Source: Avena insularis
Lineage: Eukaryota; Streptophyta; Magnoliopsida; Poales; Poaceae
Direction: 5' to 3'
Length of the DNA stretch: 64,000 nt
Assembly (NCBI GenBank): GCA_023614405.1
Contig: CM042685.1
Location: forward strand, 85,302,684-85,366,683
Position numbers and translations under genes: made by a program. Positions within the stretch are counted from its first letter, which is position 1. Every line of letters begins with the position of its first letter. The notes beneath the pieces were generated by a model, which searched no databases, was not told the DNA's origin, and was given only the letters and a program-made list of their open reading frames with translations. Below are positions 1 to 9,971 of this stretch, in pieces.

Positions 1-1
1 T

Positions 2-1060
2 TGGGCAATGTTTGAGGAAGGTTTCAGGACCAACCACGTTTCTTCAGGAGTTCTGAGCCTGAAGAGGAAGGAATTTTGCAACTTACGCCAAACCAACCCC
101 ATCGTGGCTGAATATATTGAGGATTTCAACAACCTGTCGTGATATGCCCTTTAGGATGTTGACACTGATGCCAAAAGGTGGGAGAGGTTCCTGGATGGCC
201 TCAGTGATGAGTTTTCAGTACAGCTGGTGGTGGTTTATTGTCCCACTTTCCAGGAGCTTATGGACAAGGCCAGGATCTTGTAAGGGAAGCACAAGCAGGT
301 GGAAAACCGCAAGAGAAAGAGCAACAATCACCACTCTGGCTCTCACCACAAGTCATGCACTTCTTATGATGGATACTCCAAGCATGGGGGAAGTGACCAT
401 AGGCACCATGGAAGCCATGACCGCCACGGCCATGGAAGCGATGGACATCGCCATGAGAGCTACAAGAGCAACCGCCACAGCCACAAGGGAGGACACACTC
501 ACCATTCTGGAGGACACAATGGACATGACTGCAACCGTTATCGCAACTTTGTGAAGAAGGACCTGAGTGAGGTGACATGCTTCAAGTGTGGCCAGAAGGG
601 ACATTATGTAGATAACTTTCCGGAGAAGAAGGGACTGAAGCCAGGAAACAACCAGAAGGCCACAGTGAACCACATGAATGTGGAGGAGATCCCAGATGAG
701 CCTGAGCTTGTGGTTGGTAAGTTTCCAATCAACACTCACCCTGCACTTATACTTTTCAATACTGGTGCATCGCATTCATTCATATCGAGGGCATTTGTGG
801 ATAAGTATAAGCTACCCATGGAGTCTCTAAAAGGGTCTATTAGAGTAAGCTCACCTGGAGGGGATATGATAGCTAGCGCGGGATGCCACGACTTAACTGT
901 GAGGATTGGAGCACACAATTTCATTGCACATCTGGTAGTATTGGAGTCACAAGGTTTAGATGTAATATTGGGCATGGATTGGATTAGGTTCACAGATTGT
1001 GCATGGGGCACACATAGATTGTGCACAGCGAGCGGTTTCGCTCAAAACCCTGGATGGTAA
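2..1060 (+). pseudogene. gag-pro: gag and aspartic protease of element A (broken)
   Basis: Frame 2 reads a Gypsy capsid region (FLDGLSDEFSVQL near 190-235), then a His/Gly-rich stretch (about 330-535), a zinc knuckle at about 578-620 and an aspartic protease. In-frame stops lie at 140-142 (TGA), 152-154 (TAG) and 281-283 (TAA). The zinc knuckle reads CFKCGQKGHYVDNF, so the fourth ligand Cys is replaced by Phe. The protease active site reads NTGASHSF, so the catalytic Asp is Asn. The later protease motif VILGMDWI is intact. Near 990-1015 the frame is lost and continues in frame 3. Gag would package element RNA and the protease would mature the polyprotein; this copy cannot do either in its present form. 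Confidence 0.85.
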
Positions 1061-1461
1061 GAGGATTAGGTTCAAGTTGTCTTTGCGACCGGGAAGGTGT
1101 AAGCTGAATTCTCTTAAGGGGGGTAGCATGGATACTGTGCCTGTGATAAAGGAGTACCCCGACGTGTTTCCAGAAGATCTGCCAGCGATGCCACCTGACA
1201 GGGATGTGGAGTTTCTCATTGATCTGATGCCGGGAACAGGACCTATAGCAAAGAGACCATATAAGATGGATGTGGATGAGCTGAAGGAATTAAAGAAACA
1301 GCTAAAGGAGTAGTTGGACAAGGGATTTATTCAGCCTAGCTCGTCGTCATGGGGTGCACCTGTTCTATTCGTGGAGAAGAAGGACAACAGCAAGAGGTTA
1401 GTGGTGGACTATCGCTCGCTCAATGAGGTAACCATCAAGAAAAAATACCCCCTACCGTTGA
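999..1461 (+). pseudogene. pol: protease-RT linker and start of reverse transcriptase of A (truncated)
   Basis: After the frameshift, frame 3 reads the typical Gypsy linker EYPDVFPEDLPAMPP and then the first RT motifs: [20 protein letters not shown] and [23 protein letters not shown] stop at 1311-1313 splits the two parts. The protein stops matching after YPLP at about 1461. The catalytic YVDD or FIDD region, RNase H and integrase are all absent. Residue style is of the chromovirus type. It is clearly a dead fragment. Confidence 0.85.
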
Positions 1462-3489
1462 CTAGTCTGGTCAGCGCCACGTCAGCGCCACGTCAGCATG
1501 GTCAACAAGTCAAAGTTGACTGGGTCTTTAATTCCAATTATTTTTAGCAGAAATTAGATGAATTTTGTAAAATCCATAGAAAATAATCTACTAGGCCAAA
1601 AATTGAAAATAAAATATGTACGGATTCCGAGTTACACGTAGAATATTTCTGTGCAGTTGTGTCATACTTTTACAGCAAGGATTTGTCTTGATTAATTAAA
1701 TCGTTTAATGTCCTTTTTAGAGTATTAAATTCATAGTAAAAGTTCTACAACTCCAAAAATTGCAAATAAGATGTCCCTGGAATCAGTGAACAAGAGGAAT
1801 CTTCCAGTGAATTAAAAAGGTAGACTTACAGTATTGGAATTTGCAGAATCTATAAAAAGGCTTACTGGAGTATTTTAATTGCCCAGGGAATTATATAAAT
1901 CCTTTTTCAGTGATTCCAGTTGGTACTGGTACTATTCTAGGTTGCCTACACAGTGTATATTTTTCCAAGATTTTACAAAAAGTTTAATAGCAGTGGAAAA
2001 ATAATTGAGTTATAGCTCAATTGTTGGTAATTTAAAATTGCATGTTTTGTTTTCTATGCACTTAAAATATTTTCCATGCATGCATAAAGTAGGTATACTG
2101 AATAAAGATTGTATAAAGCTACTGTAGCATTGTTTAACTCGTCATGCATGCATCTTGTATTGTCATGTTTGTATATGAATGTGTTTGGTTTGTTTATGTG
2201 ATTGTAATTGTATCGTGTAGATTGTGACGAGTGCAACGCTTGCTCGTGTGAGGATTGTTCGTTCGACCGCTACAGCCAAGGCAAGTAGATGCTACCTTGT
2301 TCATGATATGGTCCTATTACTTTCATTGCATTGTTGTGTATTTTGTAGATTCATGTGTAGGATATTACTATCGCTATGCTATGTCCTATTATGTGGTAGG
2401 GCTTTCCTGTAGATGAGCCACCGTTGCTAAATGTGCTTAGCCATGCTATGATGAACGAGGGCTGGGTTACATCACTGAAAGTTGTTTCTAAATGTGTTGG
2501 TTTGCGAAAACTAAAAACAACTTAATCAATGAATCTCCTAGGTGTGATGGGATTGATAATTTTTGGTGGTATCATTGCGGAAAGGCACCCAGGTATCAAG
2601 AGAAAATGATTGGCTTCTTTATTTTGTAGCTTATGTGTACAACCATGTGCCAATAATGGAATGGGCGGTTGGTTGGATTTAGTAGGTTGTGGTAACTCGA
2701 ACCCACGTATCCAGAGATGTAGAATTTTGGTAGGTTGGACCGGTGCGTGTCGGGTTTGGGGAGCTACTTCCCGAACGGTCCCTTCTTAGACTTCTCCCTA
2801 TCATCACCCAATATGAGAGTGGTGGTACGAGATGGGCTGGCCAAGTCACATGGGTAAAGTGTACTAACCCCTGCAGGGTGTATAAACTAATCGATTAGCC
2901 GTGTCCCCGGTTTTGGACATCTGAGTTGCTTGATATTGATTTCATGACATGTTTCTCGCTCATTTCAATTTCCTAATTGCTATAATGTTGATGGGTTAAC
3001 TTAATTGGGATCTTTTCAAAGAAAATCAAAAACTGTTTAAGAAATTAGGACAAAGGTATTTGCAAATGCAAGCTAGCCACAGCTCCACTTGCCAAATATG
3101 CATGTAGATGTTAGCACTATTGTCTCCTTTAATAGCTCTACCTGCCATACATTCCATGTATTGACCCTTCGGGGCTGCTACGTTTCATGTTGCAGGATAT
3201 TCCGATTCTGAGTGATCGATTTAGGCCACGGTACTCCACTCGGCACTTGTTCACTTGTGGGCAATTTGAAGAATGGAGAATTTATTCTATTTATGTTGCA
3301 ACTTGAATAAGTTGAGCTAGCCTTGAGCTAAGCCTTTACTGTAATAATGATACTCTGGATCTTCGTTATTTATGATACACGGATATTTTGCTATGTTATT
3401 CATCTTTATTCTATTGTGAGCCAATAAACCGATCCAGGGATTGGCATGTCACATAGAAGCTACGATCTTTTCAGAACCGTGGTGTTACA
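1462..3489 (+). repeat. 3' LTR remnant of element A
   Basis: No coding sequence is visible. It begins with a short direct repeat (GTCAGCGCCAC twice, about 1475-1495) right at the deletion joint and runs through AT-rich sequence to TGTTACA at 3489. It holds the LTR block shared with other LTRs in the window (2854-2918). The LTR end rests on the TG..CA-type terminus and on the fact that 3490 onward aligns to the interior of another LTR. The LTR start (TGTAACA or similar) is missing. Confidence 0.7.
2854..2918 (+). other. conserved LTR block, copy in A
   Basis: Contains CCCTGCAGGGTGTA followed by TAGCCGTGTCC and, after a short loop, GGAC. The same arrangement recurs in LTRs B, C, E and F, and its first half in S, always in the sense orientation of the LTR and some 550-900 bp from the LTR 3' end. 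GTCC and GGAC could pair as a short hairpin. Confidence 0.6.
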
Positions 3490-3996
3490 AGTATTCAGCG
3501 GTCCTTGCCTACTTAGGTATGGTGGACTGAAGCGGAAGCACAACATGTGCTAAACAACCAATAGAGACTCGATATATCTAGGGGTTATCGGAGAGGGATA
3601 AGAAAAACCTATTCAGATCAAACCTGATACTATCACCAAGCATACCCATCCTGGTATTCCCCCTCGAGACTAACCGAGGAAGTCATACCGAGGAAACTCA
3701 CACAATTGGCAGTTTTATGCATTTCGTTATAGTTGCAGCACTTACTAGTCAGATATATATAGTATGAGTCATCCTGATATAATAAGTAGTGTGCACTTTT
3801 AGTTAACCATTCCGTTGTAGTTGCCATACTTTCTAGTCAGATACATATATCATGAGGCATCCCAATTCCAACAGTTGTTGGTTCTTTTATTTAGCCATTC
3901 CGTTATAGTGAAGTTGATTACTAGTCATTTCAAAGTCAAATTTATAGCACTACTTTAGTTATAGTTGTCTATGATCAAGATACTATGCTCCAAGTC

Positions 3997-4047
3997 GTCC
4001 ATAACCGCGTACACGGCTTTCAGAATGTTTTACCTTGTAGGGGGGCA
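3997..4047 (-). other. conserved LTR block, copy in B
   Basis: On the minus strand it reads a CC-rich stretch, AAAAC..TCTGAAAGCCGTGTA and then CGCGGTTATGGACGACTTGG. It is the same block as at 2854-2918, 50803-50853 and 63089-63136. Confidence 0.6.
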
Positions 4048-4819
4048 CGAATAGCAACACAGGCACAAATAGCAACCTCGGAAAACCAAATGAAAACCCA
4101 ACGAGGCATCAAGACAAAGTAATCACAAGATTCATCTAATATTTCAAAGGGCCACCCCACCAAGCTACCTGCGATGAAGTTGGCCGGCTCCGGAACGGAC
4201 CCAGAGGTTTGCGTCAATGGCTGTAAACAACTTGGAACCACGGAAACACTCCTCTTACCTAAATAGTACAGGCGCTCCACACGCTATATTAAATAAACCA
4301 GTAAAACATGGCATAAGTGCAGGATAATAATAAATCCCCAAACTACATTGTGGCCCCAAGAAATAAGATATGACTCAAGCTTTCGCTAAGGGTATTCATG
4401 GTCCCACATGCAGATAGTGCGAATATTCAAGGAATAGGTATCAAGTACTCTGGGTCCTACAAGACACAATTGGGAGGTTAAAAACCAAATAACATCTATT
4501 GTCCACCGGTGCCTCTGCATTATTTACCTACTATCAATATTAGTTGTTAAACTGTAATTAAAGCAATGATCATGTCCAACATAAAGCATGAGGCATTTAT
4601 ACAACAACAGTGGTACTTGACGACATTGAAACAACACCTAAGCAATCAACCACGACTCGCAAGTACGACTATCTACCAAACAACATGTAGTAGGAGGTGT
4701 CCAAGGCAATATAATGGTTGCAAGGAATATCATGGGTAGAAAAATCGAGCATCGCAACACAGATAGCATTAGATCAGTAGGAGGAAATAAAGACTAAAAA
4801 TAATATAGGAAGAAAGGGG

Positions 4820-4950
4820 TGTTAGATGTATATATCTGTATATTGTATTTCTCCCATATGTTAGGGGGCTTCCTGCATATTTGCCCTGTACCTGTACTAT
4901 ATATTGTGGCCTTTGGCCCCCAGAGGAATACAAGTTGCATATTCCTGACA
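4820..4950 (+). repeat. 5' LTR of Copia G
   Basis: 131 bp, TGTTAGATG to ATTCCTGACA. The last 55 bases are nearly identical to the 3' LTR. Most differences lie in the middle and are one-base length changes. Confidence 0.93.
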
Positions 4951-4965
4951 TGGTATCAGAGCCAG
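4951..4965 (+). other. primer binding site of Copia G (initiator Met tRNA)
   Basis: TGGTATCAGAGCCAG follows the LTR terminus CA without a gap. It matches the complement of the 3' end of plant initiator Met tRNA, the usual primer of Copia elements. Confidence 0.93.
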
Positions 4966-5207
4966 GTTAGCCTCCTCCTACTCGCAACTTCGTCGCTGCA
5001 GCTGCCACCGTCCCTGTCGCCGACGGCCTTGCCGCCGCCGCTGGTCCCCGCTTAGTTTCTGGCCGTCTCGTTACCGTCTTGGATCCATATCGATCCAGAT
5101 TGGTCTTCTGGTCTTCTGGACTTCTCGTCCACGATCCAGATCTTGGCATCCGGTCCACGCACGCGTCTGGTCAGTCTTGTTGCTCGGTAGCAGGATCCAC
5201 ACGCGTG

Positions 5208-5550
5208 GGATTCCCAGCAGCGTCCTGCTGCTCTCAGGAAGATTCCTAGCAGCGTCCTGCTTCTCTCAGGAAGATTCCCAGCAGCGCCCTGCTGCTACTC
5301 TCAAAGACCGCTCCCTGCTGCTGCTCTCAGGAAGATTCTTGGGCCTTTCGTCGGTGGACGTCGAGAGGACGCCAGCGTGGAAGACCGCCCTTCGTCGAGT
5401 GAAGGCGCCAGCGTGGAAGACCGCCCGCCGCCTCCTGGCGCTCTACCCGCGTGACCCGGCGCTGTCTCCCTGCCTCCCGCCGCCGGCCGGCTCTAGATTT
5501 CGTCTTCTTGCGTCAGATTTCGTTGGTTTTCGTCTGCTTGCGTCAGATTT
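5208..5550 (+). repeat. tandem duplications in the leader of Copia G
   Basis: Between the primer site and gag, a unit of about 32 bp (GATTCC..AGCAGCGTCCTGC) is repeated three to four times at 5208-5340. A second unit (GCCAGCGTGGAAGACCGCCC) occurs twice at about 5371-5431. A third (TTGCGTCAGATTTCGT) occurs twice at about 5507-5550. The rest of the leader (4966-5607) holds no gene that I can see. Confidence 0.75.
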
Positions 5551-5607
5551 CGTCGGATCAATCAGATCTAGATCTGATCTGTAAAAAAAAGCGAGAGAGA
5601 GAAAGAG

Positions 5608-6788
5608 ATGTCTACTTCATCGGGCTATGTTGCGATTCCTCGCTGCCCGGTGGTCTTTGATGGCGCGAATTACCCTGATTTCGCTGCCTTTATGCGCGTT
5701 CACATGCGCGGTCTCCGTCTTTGGGGTGTGCTCTCCGGCGAGGTCTCTTGTCCGCCGTGCCCCCTGCTCCTGTGGCTCCTCTTCCACCGACGCCGATTGT
5801 TCTCGGTGCCGATGCTTCTAAGGAGGCCAAGGATGCTGCCAGTCTTGATGATAGTGTTTGTTCGCTTATGATCCAAGTTCAGCGTACTCTTGATCTCGAG
5901 GCCTATCGACATGCTCGACCGCTTACACTCGTGGGTTGATGAGGATGCTCGTCTTCTGCTGTTCTCACCTCCGATGTTACTCGCCTCAGATGTCTTCTGA
6001 GTTCATGAGTCTCCCTCTTTGCCGCTCGATGGGCTCATCTTCGTCGATCTATCACCGTCTGGGATGCTCTTTACCTGTCGGTGGTTCGCCAGGAGCATGC
6101 TCTCCAGCAGGGTGATTCTACTATTGATGAGTTCTATACTCAGAGTGCTGCTATCTGGCGTCAGCTTGATTCTCTCCGTACTACTGTTTGTGGCACATGC
6201 TCGTGCTACCAGATTGTGCGCTCGGACTTGGAGTTTCACCGCATCTATGAGTTTCTGTCTCGGCTTCGCCAGGAGTTTGAGCCCCGGCGTGCTCAGCTGA
6301 ATGCTCGTGGTCGTGTTCCGCTCTCTGAGGTGTTGTCTGAGGTTCGGGCTGAGGAGACCCGTCTCCGTGGTGCTGGTCTTCTTGCCGTTCCATCTGCGCT
6401 TGCTACTCGTGGTGCTCCTTTGCCGTCTGCTCCCTCGACTCAGCCGCAGTCCCCTGTGCTGCCGCCGCCGATACTACCCACTCCTCCAGGTCAGAGTCAG
6501 GGTCAGCTTCAGCACCAGCAGCCTCAGGGTCAGAGTCAGCATCAACAGGCTCGTGGTCAGAGTCGCCGTGGTTCTCTTCGTCACTGCTCTTACTGCAACA
6601 GGGATGGTCACACTTGGGCCACCTGTTATACACAGGACCCCAGTTTACGTCAGCAGCACCAGGCTCGTGGGCCGTCGGCTTCTTCCGGATCTTCAGCAGT
6701 TGCTCTCTCTGATCAGGACATTATCAGGAGTCTTTGCGGTCTGCTTGCTGCTATAGGCTCTTCTTCGACGGGCACTCTGATTACGTGA
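5608..6788 (+). pseudogene. gag: gag of Copia G (frameshifted)
   Basis: The likely start is ATG at 5608, reading MSTSSGYVAIPRCPVVFDG, a Copia gag opening. The frame is lost by about 5750 and recovered in pieces in the other frames. From 6081 one frame runs to 6788 (HALQQGDSTIDEFYTQ, then LSRLRQEFEPRRAQL). It continues through a Gln/Pro-rich linker to an intact CCHC zinc knuckle, CSYCNRDGHTWATC, at about 6584-6625. At least three frameshifts lie in the first 470 bp. Its role would be the capsid and nucleocapsid of the element; this copy is dead. Confidence 0.85.
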
Positions 6789-7140
6789 TCGACTCTTCAG
6801 CGTGTCGACCACCACCTTCTACAGTCAGTACGTCTCCGTGGTATCTGGATTCGGAGCTTCTTTTCATATGACCTCGAGTCTTCTTCTGTCCGCTCTTTGT
6901 TCTCTCCCTTCTCCCGTCTGTTTTTCGGTGATGGTACCTCTCTCCTGTTTCTAGTCGGGCACCCTTTCTACTTCTTTTTTTGTTCCTGATATTTCTCATG
7001 TCCCTCTTCTTAAGATGAATCTGTTCTCTGCTAGCCAGCTTACTGACTCTGGTTGTCACGTCATTCTTGATGCTGATTCTTGTGTTGTTCAGGACCGTCG
7101 CACCCAGGACCTGGTTGGGAGCCCTCGCAGCCGTGACTCT
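6781..7140 (+). pseudogene. protease region of Copia G (broken)
   Basis: Follows gag directly. Remains of the protease active site appear as WYLDS at about 6840, after which the expected Gly is lost by frameshift. From 7015 the conserved segment between protease and integrase is readable: MNLFSASQLTDSGCHVILD to about 7110. Several one-base losses separate these pieces. Confidence 0.75.
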
Positions 7141-8540
7141 TCGTGTCTTTGGGAGTTAGGCGGCTTCGTGTTCCTTCTGCTGCCACTTCATCGCGGTTCT
7201 TCTCCGGTTGTCGCCTCTACTACCAGCTCTTTTCAGCGTGGCATCATCGTCTTGGTCACCTCTGTGACTCTACTTTGTCGTCATTAGTTCATCGTGGTCT
7301 TCGGGTCCATCTCGTGAGATGGGTCTTTGCATTGTCAGGGCTGTAGGTTGGGTAGACAGATTTAGCTTCCCTATCCTACTAGCGCGTCTGTATCTCAGCG
7401 ACCTTTTGATTTAGTTCATTCTTATGTTTGGGGTCCGGCTCCTTCGCTCAAAGGGGCCATCGCTATATTTTATTCATCGATGATTTTTCTCGGTACACTT
7501 GGTTGTATTTTATGCGCTCTCGCAGTGAGGTGCTCTCCATATATCAGCGTTTTGCGGCCATGATTCGTACTCAATATTCTACCCCCATCCGTGTGTTTCG
7601 TGATGATTCTGGTGAGTATATCTCCCAGATGTTGCGAGGTGTTCTTCTTTGAAGCGAGGCACTCTTGCTCGCTTCTCTGTCTGGCGCACATGCCCGAATG
7701 GCGTTCTTGGCGTAAGCATCGCCATCTTCTTGAGACCACTCGCGCTATGATGATTGCTTCTTCTCTCCCGCATTTTGGCTGAGGGTCGCCACGTCGGCTT
7801 ACCTCATCAATATTCAGCCTTCTTTGCCTTGCGGTGGTATCCTCTTGAGCGCCTCTGGGCGGTCTCGGACTACTCCATGCTTCGCTTGTTTGGTTGTGTT
7901 TGCTATGTTCTCCTTGCTCCTCATGAACGCACAAACTGACCGCCGATCTGTTGAGTGTGTTTTCCTCGGATCTGATGATGAGCATAAGGGCTATCGCTGT
8001 TGGGACCACTGCTGGTGCGTCGGATGCGTATCTCTCGTGATGTTACTTTTGATGAGACGTGTCCTTTCTATCCTCGTCCACCTGGTACTTACCGGTGGAA
8101 GATATCTCTTTGTTCTCTTCCCCACACCTCCTTCTACCCCTATTGTGTCTTCTTCAGATCTCCTCCCGATGTCTCTTCTTCGACACCGCCCTCTTCGCGT
8201 CTAGTTCTCCTAGTTCTCTCGTTCTCCGGAGTCTTCGCCTCTATTCCCTCTTCTTCATCGTCGTCTCTGCGTCGTCTTCCTCGATGATCTCCCCTCTAAT
8301 CGTCCCGTTTCGTCGTCGTGCCCCAACCGTTACTCTCCTAGTCAAGATGGTCTTTCTGTTGCCTCCGAGCCGACCTCTTATCGGGATGCCGAGCATCATC
8401 CTGAATGGCGGGGCCATGGCCGAGGAGATTGCGCGCTTGAGCGACCGGCACTGGGATCTTGTTTCTCCTCCTCCCGTGTTCGCCCTATCACGTGTAAGTG
8501 GTTCTATAAGATTAAGACTCGCTCGATGGATCTCTTGAGC
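7141..8540 (+). pseudogene. integrase of Copia G (frameshifted)
   Basis: The zinc-binding start is readable as WHHRLGHLCDSTLSSLVHRG at about 7240-7310, spread over two frames. The core reads LFIDDFSRYTWLYFMRSRSE at about 7460-7520 with the first catalytic Asp region just upstream, then RVFRDDSGEYIS near 7590-7625. Further downstream are MLRLFGCVCYVLLAP (about 7880-7925) and RMRISRDVTFDETCPFYPRP (about 8020-8080), the usual Copia tail before RT. At least eight frame changes are needed to follow the protein. The function would be insertion of element cDNA into the genome; it is not functional here. Confidence 0.8.
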
Positions 8541-9165
8541 GCTATAAAGCGCTCTTGTGGCTCGTGGTTTTCAGCAGGAGCATGGTCGTGACTATGATGA
8601 GACCTTTGCTCACGCTCATATGACCACCGTATGCATTTTCTTGTCATTGCTTCGTCACACCGTCCGTGTCCCAGCTTGATGTTCGTAATGCCTTTCTCAA
8701 TGGTGAGTTGAGTGAGGAGGTTTATATGCAGCCTCCTCCCGGGTACTCTGTTCTGAGGGATGGTTTGTCGTCTTCGACGTTCTCTTTATGGCCTCAAACA
8801 GGCTCCTCGTGCTCGGTTTGAGCGCTTTGCTTCGTAGTGACAACTGCTGGTTTCTCCCTAGTGCTCATGATCCAGCGTTGTTTGTTCACACTTCTCTCGT
8901 GGACGACTCTTCTTCTTCTCTATGTTGATGATATGATCATTACGGTGATGATCCTGAGTATATAGCCTTTGTTAAGGCTCGCCTTCGTGATCGCTTTCTT
9001 ATGACCGATCTTGGTCCTCTTCGATACTTTCTTGGGATTGAGGTTTCCTCCACTTGATGGCTTTTACATCTCTCGGAAAAGTATATTCAGGATCTTCTTG
9101 CTCGTCTTTGCTCTTGGGGATGAGCGCCGTTGAGACCCCTATGGAGCTTAATGTTGCTTCAACCC
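8541..9165 (+). pseudogene. reverse transcriptase of Copia G (frameshifted)
   Basis: Pieces of the Copia RT are recognisable: VARGFQQEHGRDYDETFAH at about 8555-8612, [20 protein letters not shown] (about 8690-8745) and the catalytic YVDD at 8921-8932 followed by MIIT. MTDLGPLRYFLGIEV follows at about 9001-9045. The order and spacing are normal for Copia RT, but each piece is in a different frame from its neighbour. Confidence 0.8.
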
Positions 9166-9790
9166 ATCGATGGTGATCCTCTTCGATCCGACGCGTTATC
9201 GCCATCTTGTTGGGAGCATTGTTTACATTGTTGTCACCGTCTCTGAAATCTCTTATCCTGTTCATATTCGAGTCGGTTTGTTTCGCCCTACCACTGCTCA
9301 TTATAGTCATCTTCTTAGTGTTCTTCGTTATCTTCGTGGTACGATCACTGTCAGTCTTTTCTTTTCTCGCTCCAGCTCCCTTCAGCTCCGGTTATTCGGA
9401 CGCCACGTTGCAGTGATCCTTCGGATCGCGTTCACTTTCTCGCCATCGTGTGTTTCTTGGTGGTTCGCTCATTGCTTGGAAGACGAAGGAACAGACAGCG
9501 GTTTCCCGTTCGAGTGTTGAGGCTGAGTTGCGTGCTATGGCCTTGTTGACTGCTGAGGTGACCTGGTTATGGTGGTTACTTGCGGACTTTGGGGTCTCTA
9601 TTACTACACCCAGTCTGGTTTTATCTGACAGTACAGGTGCTATTAGTGTTGCACGTGATCCGGTCAAGCATGAGCTTACCAAGCATATTGGTGTTGATGC
9701 TTTCTATACACGTGTTCAGTTGCGCTCAAAGATGTGCCTTCAGATTTACTGAGATGGCGGATTTCTTCACGAAGGCCTGCACCAGAGCGC
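9166..9790 (+). pseudogene. RNase H of Copia G (frameshifted)
   Basis: Starts with the link RYRHLVGSIVYI at about 9190 and reaches the typical Copia RNase H end at 9450-9752: SLIAWKTKEQTAVSRSSVEA, then VLSDSTGAISVARDPVKHEL and KHIGVDAFYTR. The acidic residues in SSVEAE and LSDS are present. The last conserved piece (ADFFTKA) is in another frame at about 9754-9775. This is the longest intact stretch of the pol region of G. Confidence 0.83.
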
Positions 9791-9833
9791 AAGATGATTT
9801 TTACTCTCAAACTCAGTGTTGTGGATCCACCAT

Positions 9834-9846
9834 GAGTTTGTGGGGG
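9834..9846 (+). other. polypurine tract of Copia G
   Basis: GAGTTTGTGGGGG lies immediately before the 3' LTR start TGTTAG at 9847. It is the expected site of plus-strand priming. Confidence 0.75.
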
Positions 9847-9971
9847 TGTTAGATGTATATATCAGATATTGTATTTCCCCATATGTTAGGGGCTTCTGCA
9901 TATTTGCCTGCATCAGATTATATATTGTGGCCTTTGGCCCCCAGAGGAATACAAGTTGCATATTCCTGATA
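9847..9971 (+). repeat. 3' LTR of Copia G
   Basis: 125 bp, starts TGTTAGATG, ends CCTGATA. It is six bases shorter than the 5' LTR, mainly through one-base losses in short runs (GGGGG to GGGG, CCC to CC). Confidence 0.92.

Larger units (their letters stand above)
1..3489 (+). mobile_element. Gypsy element A, 3' part, internally deleted
   Basis: This is a Ty3/Gypsy LTR retrotransposon whose 5' end lies before the window. Visible in order are gag, protease and the first about 50 residues of the RT region. At about 1461 the sequence jumps to non-coding LTR sequence that ends in TGTTACA at 3483-3489. RNase H, integrase and the start of the 3' LTR are missing, so a large internal deletion has taken place. 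From 3490 the sequence matches the interior of the long LTR seen at 49951-53423, so A was inserted into LTR B. The target duplication cannot be checked because the left end is outside. Protein style suggests the chromovirus (Tekay-like) branch; this is inference, since no chromodomain remains. Confidence 0.85.
4820..9971 (+). mobile_element. Copia element G with 131/125 bp LTRs
   Basis: Full-length Ty1/Copia element of 5152 bp. LTRs are 4820-4950 and 9847-9971, both starting TGTTAGATG. The second ends TGATA instead of TGACA. An initiator-Met tRNA primer site follows the 5' LTR directly. Domain order is gag, protease, integrase, RT, RNase H, with integrase before RT as in Copia. The flanks are AGGGG (4815-4819) and AGGGC (9972-9976), a 5-bp target duplication with one change. 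The related empty site at about 51655 in element E reads GAAAGAGGGAGAATG, which confirms the insertion point. Coding capacity is destroyed by very many frameshifts. Short LTRs and gag style suggest the Ale/Retrofit branch; this is a guess. Confidence 0.93.

Noticed and set aside
30..578. long frames in all phases over the His-rich part of gag of A
   Set aside because: Shadows of the CAC/CAT-rich coding sequence; the Gypsy capsid and zinc knuckle are only in frame 2.
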